64,000 nucleotides of DNA, from the NCBI RefSeq assembly GCF_963259705.1, contig NC_081861.1, positions 70,413,623 to 70,477,622 on the forward strand, in the 5' to 3' direction. Each line of letters starts with the position of its first letter. Positions within the stretch are counted from its first letter, which is position 1. The position numbers were made by a program, and so were the translations under genes. Below are positions 35,095 through 43,659 of the stretch, in pieces. The notes under the pieces were generated by a model that saw nothing but the letters and a program-made list of their open reading frames with translations, made no database searches and was not told the origin of the DNA. The stretch is from Myotis daubentonii (Eukaryota > Chordata > Mammalia > Chiroptera > Vespertilionidae).

Positions 35095-36010
35095 TGGGCA
35101 AAAGACCTAAATAGACACTTTTTGAAAGAGGACATGCAGAAGCCAAGACACATATGAAAACATGCTCAAAGTTACTAATCATTCAAAAGATGCAAATCAA
35201 AACAACAATGAGGTACCATCTCACACCTGTCAGAATGGATATCATCAACAAATCAATAAACAGCAAGTGCTGACAAGGATGTGGAGAAAAAGGAACACTC
35301 TTGCACTGCTGATGGGAATGCAGACTGGTGCAGCCACTGTGGAAAACATTATGGAGTTTCCTCAAATAACTAAAAATGAAACTGCCATTTGACGCAGTAA
35401 TCCCCCTTCTAAGAATATGACCCATGAAAACATAAACACCAATCAGAAAAGATATATGCACCCCTATGTTCATAGCAACACAATTTACAATAGCTAAGAT
35501 TTGCAAAAAGCCTACGTGACTAACAGCAAATGAGTGGATTAGAAAAGGATGGGACATCTACACAATGGAATACTACCCTGCTATAAAAAAGAAGGAATTC
35601 TTACCATTTTCAACTGCATGGATGGAATTAGAGAGCATTATGCTAAGCGAAATAAGCCAGTCAGAGAAAGATAAATATCACATGATTCTCACTCATTTGT
35701 GAAATATAATAAACATCATAAACTGATCAACAAAAACAAAAAAAAGATCCAAAGACAAACAAGCATAGAACAGATGATCAAACTTAAGTGGGAAGTCAGG
35801 GGAGGGTTGGGGGGCAGGTAGGAGATCAATGGACTTGTGTGTGCATGCATATAAGCATAACCAATGGACACAGTCTCTGGGGCAGGGGTGAGGGCATGTC
35901 CTGGGGGTGGGGGAAGCCGGGGGGAGGTCAATGGGAGGAAAAGGAGACATTTGTACTACTATTTGTAATACTTTAAACAATAAAAAAGTAATTCCAAATA
36001 AAAAAAAGTG

Positions 36011-36144
36011 AAAGAAATTGTAAAAAAAATTTAAAAACTCCCATAATCCTATTATCTGGAAAAATTCATGTTAATATGTTAAAATATACCCTTCGAGTTT
36101 GTCTCCTTTTCTCTCTCTTCCTCAATAGACAGCTTGATAGATGT

Positions 36145-36184
<40 letters not shown>

Positions 36185-36307
36185 AGACAGATAGATAATA
36201 GACAGTATGGAGATAGAGATATAGTGATAGAAATACATAGATAAAGTGAATCTTAAATATTTATAGATTCTATATTCACAAATTTGTAACACCTAAATCA
36301 ATACTTG
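36011..36307. other. Unassigned sequence with (GATA)n
   Basis: Contains a GATA tetranucleotide microsatellite at 36144-36184 with a degenerate GATA/GACA continuation to about 36240. Otherwise no feature. Confidence 0.7.
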
Positions 36308-36796
36308 CAGTGCTTACATAGTCATTTGTGGATTATATGCAAATCAGTGAAAATTTTAAGCACGTTCCCAGCTGAGGTTGAACCAGACAACACTGTGCAG
36401 TAAACAAGCTTCCTCTTTCTCTATGTAGTTCCGTGTTTTTCTAATAGCTGTGCTTTTTGTTGGCGATTCCACTGTTTTAATTTATCACCAAACAGTGCTG
36501 AAATGTTTTTCCAGTGTTCCTAAGTGCAAGAAGACTGTGATGTGACTAATAGAGAAATTACTTGTGTTAGAAAAACTTCATTCTGGCATTAGTTATAGCC
36601 CTGTTGGCCATGAATTCATTGTCATTAAGCACACACAAAATAAAGTTACGAATTGATCAGTTAAGAAATATGTTTGATCAGAGTCTCACAGGAACCTCCT
36701 TCTGTATTTTCCCTAAAAGCAATCATTCAATATTTGCTAATTAAGTGCTTGTGGCAACTTTATAGAACATTACTACTCTGAATAATGAGAATTGAC

Positions 36797-36798
<2 letters not shown>
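36308..36798 (+). mobile_element. Tigger1-like (pogo) transposon fossil
   Basis: The left end CAGTGCTTAC...TTTGTGGATT and the right end GAATAATGAGAATTGACT fit Tigger termini, and TA follows at 36799. An internal stretch (36517-36621), one frame apart from stops, reads SVPKCKKTVM then LIEKLLVLEKLHSG and ISYSPVGHEF. This is the helix-turn-helix start of a pogo/CENP-B-like transposase. It is internally deleted: the catalytic DDE domain is absent. Confidence 0.7.

Positions 36799-36800
<2 letters not shown>

Positions 36801-36840
<40 letters not shown>
36801..36840. repeat. (TG)n microsatellite
   Basis: About 20 TG units starting directly at the TA beyond the Tigger right end. Confidence 0.95.
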
Positions 36841-36841
<1 letters not shown>

Positions 36842-36953
36842 ATCTTTTATGATAATGGGTACTATAGTACACATGGCTGTCAATATACTTTTTACTTCTG
36901 ATGTTTTATTTTTCTATAACATCCCTTTTGGTGGCTTCATAAATATACTTTAA

Positions 36954-37163
36954 AATATATTTTTATTGATTTCAGAGAGGAAGGGAGAGGGAGAGAGATA
37001 AAAACATCAATGATCAAAGAGAATCATTGATTGCCTACCTCCTGCACAGCCCCTACTGTGGATCGAGCCTGCAACCCGGGCATGTGCCCTTGACTGGAAT
37101 TAAACCTGGGACCATTCAGTCCACAGGCCTGTGCTCTATCCACTGAATAAAACCTGCCAGGGC
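36954..37163 (-). mobile_element. Ves-type tRNA-derived SINE
   Basis: On the minus strand: AGCCCTGGCAGG start, box A region, a degenerate box B near 37100-37110, then the GAGAGAGA...AATCAATAAAAA tail. It is flanked by CATAAATATA(C/T)TTTAAA on both sides (about 36938-36953 and 37165-37181). Non-coding; transcribed by RNA polymerase III when active. Confidence 0.85.
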
Positions 37164-37181
37164 TCATAAATATATTTTAAA

Positions 37182-37525
37182 TGTTTGATGCAAGCAAATC
37201 TCTGAGAATAACCATTAAAATTTGTGTGACTCTTGTCTTTCTTTTTTATCTATTTGCACAAAGTTCTATGTGACTTCTCTTGATTTAAGATTTTATCCCT
37301 TAAGAGGTTTCTAGATGAAGCTTACTGTCTTATGTCTATTTCTGTATTCCTCATTTGCCTTAGAAATTTCTCTTTCAATGTGTTCAATCTTTGGACATTA
37401 TAAAGAATACCTTTTCCAAGTCAATCCCAGCCTATCTTTGCCTAGTAGGAACTATTTATCCCTTTTCTTCAGTCTCCTTTTACTTTACTGCCTAGTTTAT
37501 TCTTATTTTTTTCTATTATAACTTA
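37182..37525. other. Unassigned sequence
   Basis: No recognisable feature between the SINE and the next Helitron. Confidence 0.5.
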
Positions 37526-37770
37526 CTAGAGGCCTAGTGCACGAAATTTGTGCATGGGTAGGGTCCCTAGGCCTGGCTACTGATCAAGGCCGATTAGGGC
37601 CTTCCAGCTGCTGCCTGGGGCCTCCCTTCCCCAGCTGCTGGCCGGGGCCTTCCTTCATTCTGTGCTGCCCCCTGGTGGTCAGCTCACATCATAGTGAGCT
37701 GTCGAACTCCTGGTCTCCCAGTCGAACTCCCAAGGGGACACTTTGCATATTAGGCTTTTATATATATAGA
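37526..37770 (-). mobile_element. Short non-autonomous Helitron
   Basis: CTAG at 37526-37529 after A, hairpin GTGCACGAAATTTGTGCA, and 5' terminus TCTATATATATAAAAGCC ending at 37770 with T next. 245 bp. Confidence 0.85.
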
Positions 37771-37798
37771 TAGTTTATTTACTGATTGATTAATCATT

Positions 37799-38009
37799 TC
37801 TTAATATATTTTATTGATCTTTTACAGAGAGGAACAGAGAGAGATAGTTAGAAACATTGATGAGAGAGAAACATCGATCAACTGCCTCCTGCACATCTCC
37901 TACTGGGGATGTGCCTGCAACCCAGGTACATGCCCTTTACTGGAATCGAACCTGGGACCTTTCAGTCCACAGGCTGACACTCTATCCACCGAGCCAAACT
38001 GGTTTTGGC
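37799..38009 (-). mobile_element. Ves-type SINE
   Basis: Flanked by TGATTAAT(C/T)ATT (37787-37798 and 38010-38021). The minus strand has a good box B, AGGTTCGATTCC (near 37947-37958), and the typical CTCTCTCATCAATG part before the A/T tail. Confidence 0.85.
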
Positions 38010-38095
38010 TGATTAATTATTAATCTCCTAGTTTTCCTCTTTCCCTGCTGATACTATGTCGTGTTGAAATCTTGGGCCACTCTCTCTGTTCTTTT

Positions 38096-38309
38096 TTTTA
38101 ATATATTTTATTGATTTTTTACAGAGAGGAAGGGAGATGGATAGAGAGTTAGAAACATTGATGAGAGAGAAACATCGACCAGCTGCCTCCAGCACACTCC
38201 CCACTGGGGATGTGCCCTCAACCAAGGTACATGCCCTTGACCGGAATCGAACCTGGGACCTTTCAGTCCGCAGGCCAATGCTCTATCAACTGAGCCAAAC
38301 AGGTTAGGG
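38096..38309 (-). mobile_element. Ves-type SINE
   Basis: Flanked by CTCTCTG(TG)TTCTTT (38082-38095 and 38310-38323). Box B, AGGTTCGATTCC, is near 38245-38256. It lies in the same direction as, and under 90 bp from, the previous SINE, but has its own target duplication, so it is an independent insertion. Confidence 0.85.
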
Positions 38310-38324
38310 CTCTCTGTGTTCTTT

Positions 38325-38967
38325 AACAGCAGTTTCCTCCCTTTCCTTTGGGAAAATGTTGCTAGCTCAATAATGTAAATTTCTTTCTTCTTGGATTTTT
38401 TAACATCGGGTCAGTTGTAATCACACCATTTTGATTATATGACCTGATATTTGGCAAAAGGAATAAATGACTCATTTTTTTTTTTTTACCATAGAACATA
38501 CCACTCTTACATAAAGTAATCCCTTAAATCAAAATTGTTTGTGGTGATACAATGTATTATAATAACTTTTTAAACCATACCAGACCACTTATGTGCCAGT
38601 CCCCTTATCAAGCACTTTCACTTCTGCCTTAGATGTGAAATATCTGATAATTGAATACATTCCATTTAATGGGCCATTTCTTTTTAATAGCTGTATTTTT
38701 CAACCCAAACTTTCCACATTTAATTATTTATAAATTTATGAGACAACTTCATTCTTTAAGAGAATAAATGAAGTTTACTAGTATATCCTTTGTCTACTAA
38801 GTGAAATCACCAACTAAGGTTTTCTAACATTCTCAGTCATCTTTTTCTTGATGCATTTTCAGTGTCAGTCTCATTTCTCTAATAATCCTACAATTATATT
38901 GATTTTTTTTCTCATAGGAATTAGAATAACTGAAAATAAAACTTTTTGTTTAAACTAATTATAGAAT
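38325..38967. other. Unassigned sequence
   Basis: AT-rich, no recognisable feature. Confidence 0.5.
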
Positions 38968-39617
38968 AATAGAGGCCCAGTGCACAAAATCATGCACTCT
39001 GGGGGGGGTGGTCCTTCATCCAGGCCTGTGCCCTCTCACAGTCTGGGAGCCCTCAGGGGATGTGCATGGGGAGCAGGCCTAAGCCATCAGTCAGACATCC
39101 TCAGCGCTGCCATGGAGGTGAGAGAGGTTCCCGCCACTGCCGCTGCACTCAGCAGCCATGAGCCCAGCTTCTGGGTCCCCTGTGGGAGCACACTGACCAG
39201 CAGGGGTCAATTCCTCTTTTGAGCATCTACCCCATCGTGATCAGTGCACATCATAGCAACCGGTCATTCCACCATTGGGCCGAAACTGCCTCCCCGACAT
39301 CCCCCAAGGGGTCCTGGTTGTAAGAGAGCACAGGCTAGGCTGAAAGATCCCACCGTGCATGATTGGGCCCAAGAGGGACGCAGGAGATTGGCCAGCTGGG
39401 AGGAACTGCAGTAGGATTCCAGGGCGTGTATGGCCCAGCTCACTCAATCCTGATTGGCCAAACTCCAGCAGCAAGCTAACCTGCTGGTCGAAGTGTCCAC
39501 CCCCTGGTGATCAGTGCACATCATAGCTAGCGTATCCTTAGCCTATTGTGCTTTGATTGTTTAAACAGCTGACCAGATGATAGGACACTTGGCATATTAG
39601 GCTTTTATTATATAGGA
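38968..39617 (-). mobile_element. Non-autonomous Helitron, mutated 3' end
   Basis: The 3' terminus is decayed (AATAGAGGCCCAGTGCAC instead of CTAGAGGCC). The 5' terminus TCCTATATAATAAAAGCC ends at 39617 with T next. Two related inner modules lie in sequence (38990-39250 and 39260-39600). Confidence 0.75.
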
Positions 39618-39733
39618 TCATCATAATTTAGGCCTTGTGCAATTAATACAAGGCAATTAATTTAGAAATTAATCAAATTCCTAACTCTTATGGTACTTTC
39701 CTGCTGTTTTCTTACTTTTAATCATATATGTAA

Positions 39734-40453
39734 TGCCCCGGTCCAGCCACAGGGTTCGAGGGGTTCCCAAAGGTATGGATGGAGTCAGCAAAGATCGAAG
39801 GACACGGAGACAGAGTTCAGATGATCAGCATAGCCAAATTCTCCTTATTGTCCTGCTACATCTGTATTTATACCATTTGATCCTATAAGCATGCCTCTAT
39901 AGTCACATCATGGTATGTTTTGGGTCCTCCCTTGACCTTCTACAGTTCCTTGTTTCATGTCCATAGTTTCTTATCTGACCTTTGACAAAAATCCCATCTC
40001 CATCTAATTCTGCTGATTTTAATCCTATCCATTCTATTCCAAAGGTTAGGGCTAGTTTGTTATCTCCATTTCAAGGTCACTACTCTATTGTTTTGTTAAG
40101 CTACAAGGAAGTAACTGAAGGAGATTATCCTATTCTATGGCCCAAGTAAAGATTATGTAGTTTAAGCGTGATTGTTCGTAGTTAAGGTGATTAACTACCT
40201 GCCTGGCACTTAGTTAAGGGGTTTTACTGTTTTATTCCCTTCCTTAGTCCTGTTAATCCCTAACTCCAGGGAAACATCCCCACCTTGGGAAACAACCTTT
40301 CTCGGGGAGTTGGCCCTGGTTAGAACACCTAGCACTAAGAAGGGGAGCAAACATATTAAGAACAGTATGCCAGGTCCCTCGAAACATATGCTGTGCAGAT
40401 GTTTCTTTCCTGCAGCGACTGTTTCAAGCAGTAAGGATGGACTGGCTTCCGGT
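39734..40453 (-). repeat. 3' LTR of class II provirus
   Basis: Starts TG on the plus strand. On the minus strand TATAAATA is near 39865-39872 and a variant polyadenylation signal AATAAG near 39842-39847. The U3 part is nearly identical to the other LTR; the first 120 bases (U5) differ more and contain extra sequence. Confidence 0.9.
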
Positions 40454-40472
40454 ATCTCCCCCATTCTTACTT
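40454..40472 (-). promoter_or_regulatory. Polypurine tract
   Basis: The minus strand reads AAGAATGGGGGAGATA immediately before the 3' LTR, the primer site for plus-strand DNA. Confidence 0.75.
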
Positions 40473-40521
40473 TTTAAATGCAGCATGGGTAAATCAGTGG
40501 CCACCTCTAGGATTGTGTTGT

Positions 40522-41062
40522 TTAAGACTCGGAAGAAGACTGACAAGCAATGATAGCGAGCATAGCTATAAACATAGTGGATGGAGTGCACACAGAGCCT
40601 TGTTCCTGTAGAAGGTTGCTGGCGTCTTCAGTCAAGGATTTCAGCTGTTCCCAAGTTGGTGGTTTGGTTGTCCTCGTTGATCTGGCTAGCGGCAGCATCG
40701 CTGGTGACAGGCTTCCCGAAGCATCAGTGTGTTGAACGGCTGTATCAATGGGTCCATCAGGGCCACGCTTGATGGTGGTGTCGGTGTCTGGGGAGGAGTC
40801 AGCTGTGCCCTCTGGGTTGGCGGATATGAGTGATACGAGGGAGGAAGAAGATGAGGTGGAGGTGGAGGGTGGTGTGAAATGAGGTCGGATTAGACGGTCT
40901 GGAATCCACACAGGTGAATCTGCATCCTATGGAAATATACAAGCATATCCTTGCCCCCCAGGCTAAAAGTACACCAGGTCCCTTCCAGGCTCCTGTAAGT
41001 ATTTCTCTCCATTTGACCAGGGCTTTAGGTTTAGTTAGATCAGGGTTCCAATGTCTGTACAT
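40522..41062 (-). pseudogene. Integrase C-terminus and Env leader remnant
   Basis: Reading from 41062, the frame ALVKWREILTGAW is the end of integrase. The following frame (40911-40522) includes, after M at 40698, a leader with PPTWEQLKSLTEDASNLL and a hydrophobic stretch STMFIAMLAIIAC. This resembles the betaretroviral Env signal peptide, which overlaps Rec-like first exons in some groups. The frame stops at 40522; the Env surface and transmembrane parts are missing. Confidence 0.7.
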
Positions 41063-41602
41063 GGGGAATTTCCCTCAGAATCTACATTTAGTATATTAAT
41101 TACAAATAAAGTATGTTGTAGAACATGATGAGGAGAGGAATATTTAAACTCATTTTCTTGTAACTTTTTAATTTGTGTTTTTAAAATTTGGTGAGCCCTT
41201 TCTACTATTGCTTGGCCTTGAGGATTGTAGGGTATTCCTGTAGTATGTGTGATGCCGAATGTAGAGCATAAGTTTTTAAAGGCTGTAGAGGTATAGGCAG
41301 GCCCATTGTCTGTTTTAAATGCCCTTGGTATTCCTAGGTAGGAAAAACATTGGAATAAATATTGACTTACATCTTTAAAGGCTTCTCCTGTATGTGAAGA
41401 AGCAAGGATAACATGAGAAAAGGTATCAATACAAACATGCACATAGCAAAGTTTGCCAAAAGATGGGATATGAGTAATATCCATCTGCCATAAGTCCCAG
41501 GGTCTAAGTCCTTTTGGATTAACTCCAGTAGCAGGGCTAGGAAAATGAGTAGGACAATGGCTGCAGTCACGCACAGCCTACCTCGAACAGCTTCTCTAGG
41601 TA
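41035..41602 (-). pseudogene. pol: pol: integrase core, N-terminal finger disrupted
   Basis: An open frame of 179 codons (41574-41035) with the catalytic triad visible: D in QMDITHIP, D in FKTDNGPAY and E in AIVERAHQ. This is an rve-type integrase of betaretroviral character. The N-terminal HHCC zinc finger is split by a Helitron: its HH part lies at 43080-43150 and its CC part (RDCSHCPTH) here. A small frameshift separates finger and core. The C-terminus continues at 41062. Not expressible as one protein. Confidence 0.85.
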
Positions 41603-43073
41603 TCTACACTAATAAAAGAGAAACATGGTAATTGGCGTACGACCGCTACCCTTCCCATTGGCTAATCAGCGAGATATGCAAATTAACTGTCAGCCAAGAT
41701 GGCGGCCGGCAGCCAGGCAGCTTAAACTGAACATGAGGCTTGCTTGCTTCAGTGACGGAGGACTCCAACGTTCCCCGCCTGCCGCTGCAGGCCACTGAGC
41801 GGGCAGTTTGAAACATAGTAACATATAGAAGCTAAAAAAAACACCAGAAACCTGCTTTCAGCTAGCTGGGATCTCAAAGCTGGAGTTAGAGCTGGAGTTA
41901 TACATTGTTTTGATTACCTACTTTCAGCGGTGGAGGCCTAAGAGCTGGAGCCTCAGAGCTAAAGCTGGCCCAGAATTAAAAAAAGAAAAAAAGGAGCAGT
42001 TGGGAGCTTCCATCACCCGCCAGCCTGAAAACAGCACTCAGCCCCTCACCCAGACTGGCCAGGCACCCCAGTGGGGACCCCCACCCTGATCCAGGACACC
42101 CTTCAGGGCAAACCAGCCAGCGCCACCCATGCACCAGGCCTCTGTCCTATATAGTAAAAGGGTAATATGCCTCCCAGCACCGGGATCAGCGGAGCCACGA
42201 GGCCTCCTGGCACCGGGATCAGCGTGACAGGGGGCAGCGCCCAAACCCCCTGATCGCCCTGCACCTCTGTGTGTGACAGGGGGCGGGGCCACAACCTCCC
42301 TATCTGCCCTGCACTGTTCGTGACAGGGGAAGGCGCCCCAACCTCCTGATCAGCCCTGCTCTGTGCCTGATACAGGGGAGCTCCCCAACCTCTGATCGCC
42401 CTGCGGCTCTGTGTGTGACAGGGTGTGGCACCCAACCCCCCCCAACCCCCCCCACGGGCCCTGCTCTGTGTGGGATGGGGTAGAGCCATAACCTCCCCAT
42501 CGGCCTTGCCCTGAGTGTGACAGTGGTGGCGTCCCAACCCCCTGATCGGCCCTGCTCTGTGGGTGATAGAGGGCGGCGCCCCAACCCCCTGATCCACCCT
42601 GCTCTGTGTGACAGGGGGCGGTGCCCCAACTCTCCTATCGGCCCTACTCTCTGAGGGACAGGGGTGGGGTGGGGGGGGGAGCTCCTCAACCCCTTGATGG
42701 GCCCTGCTCTGTGCATGACAGCGGTTGGCACCGCAACCTCCCCATCGACCCTGCCTTGAGTGTGACAGGGGGCGGTGCCCCAACCCCCCAATCGGCCCTA
42801 CCCTGAGCGTGACTGGGGGTGGCATCGCAACTTCCTGATCCACCCTGCTCTGTGCATGACAGGGGTCATGCCCCAACTCCCCAGTCGGCCCTGCTCTGAG
42901 CCCGACCAGGGGCTGCACCTAGGGATTGGGCCTGCTCTCTGCCACCCGGGAGCAGGCCTAAGCCAGCAGGGCATTATCTCCCGAGGGGTCCCAGACTGCG
43001 AGAGAGCACAGGCCAGGCTGAGAGACCCCCCCCTCCCCCCAAGTGCACAAATTTTTGTGCACCGGGCCTCTAG
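41603..43073 (+). mobile_element. Non-autonomous Helitron inside provirus
   Basis: 5' TCTACACTAATAAAAGAG at 41603 after A; 3' hairpin GTGCACAAATTTTTGTGCAC and CTAG at 43070-43073 before T. It holds the uninterrupted version of the site that carries a HAL1 in the Helitron at 18335. Its 5' arm has CCAAGATGGCGGCCGG at about 41694-41709. It is younger than the provirus. Confidence 0.9.
42200..42900 (+). repeat. 47-bp minisatellite in Helitron 3' arm
   Basis: Around fourteen imperfect units with the same core as at 20830-21310 (CCCTGCTCTGTG, TGACAGGGGGCGG). The unit number differs between the two Helitrons. It accounts for the long minus-strand frame at 42103-42918. Confidence 0.85.
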
Positions 43074-43262
43074 TGAGATAATAAAGTCGGAGAGCAGAAG
43101 CATTTTGATGATGAATGGCATGAGACCACCGTGTTTTTTCTTCTAGAGCTGTACAAACTACTAGGCGAGTTAGTAAATCCGCCTGATAATTTCCTTTGCT
43201 TAAGGGTCCTGGTAGGCAGGAATGAGCTCTAATATGTCCAATATAGGAAGCCTTTTCTCGTT
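43074..43262 (-). pseudogene. pol: pol: RNase H tail and integrase HH segment
   Basis: An open piece with KASYIGHIRAHS and PLSKGNYQADLLT, typical of the RNase H end, followed by HAIHHQNASALRL, the two histidines of the integrase finger. It joins directly to dUTPase sequence on its upstream side near 43260, so protease, RT and most of RNase H are absent. Confidence 0.8.
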
Positions 43263-43659
43263 TATGAATGTAAGTTTTTATGTATTGGTAACAGGAGTAA
43301 TTGGGCAATTCTCTGGTTGGGCTGAATCTGTATAGTTGTGGTGTGCAGGGAAAGTAAAATCTGTATTTCTCCTGTGTAGTCTGCATCAACAACTCCTGGG
43401 ATGACTAAGATCCCCTATAACGAGGTGGCCCTCCATCCTAATATTAAACCTACAGTTGCCTCAGGCAGCGGCCCAGACACACCTGTAGGAATGGCTGCTA
43501 CCAGCGAGTCTGGGTTTAGTATTGCGTGGGTAGTGGAAAGGAGGTCCAATCCTGCACTGCCTGGGTTGCCCTGAAGAGGGCACTGACTGATTGAAATTTG
43601 CAAAGGGTTGAGGGTTATGCCCCTATCATTGCAGGGTCCTGGGGCTGGCCCCCTCTCAA
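43263..43659 (-). pseudogene. pro: dUTPase domain (betaretroviral pro frame), broken
   Basis: The frame following gag in the -1 register has GNPGSAGLDLLS (dUTPase motif 1) and PTGVSGPLPEATVGLILG (motif 2/3 region). A stop at 43415 follows a frameshift, and the later motif with DADYTGEI is in another frame. Fused NC-dUTPase-protease is the betaretroviral arrangement. Protease itself is deleted. Confidence 0.75.

Larger units (their letters stand above)
32992..36010 (+). mobile_element. 5'-truncated L1, right arm of head-to-head pair
   Basis: Starts at 32992 within ORF2 (AAAATTAACACCCGGAAATC, equivalent to about 55836 in the complete L1) and ends with 3' UTR, AATAAA and an A-rich tail near 35975-36010. 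It is split at 34113/35095 by a retrocopy with a target duplication, and expanded by a CA-rich simple repeat at 33341-33482. ORF2 pieces are open at 33754-34140 and 35162-35392. Confidence 0.8.

Noticed and set aside
30084..36010. Twin-priming 5' inversion of one L1
   Set aside because: Both outer ends carry an L1 3' UTR. A twin-primed copy would have a 3' UTR on one side only.
37799..38309. tRNA-like segments with A and B boxes (possible tRNA genes)
   Set aside because: They have SINE tails and target duplications and no foldable complete tRNA; they are Ves SINE heads.
42103..42918. Long minus-strand frame (271 codons), with related frames at 42300-42791 and 20705-21318
   Set aside because: They run through the 47-bp GC-rich minisatellite of Helitron arms. 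The unit is not a multiple of three, several frames are open at once, and the content is repetitive without a domain.
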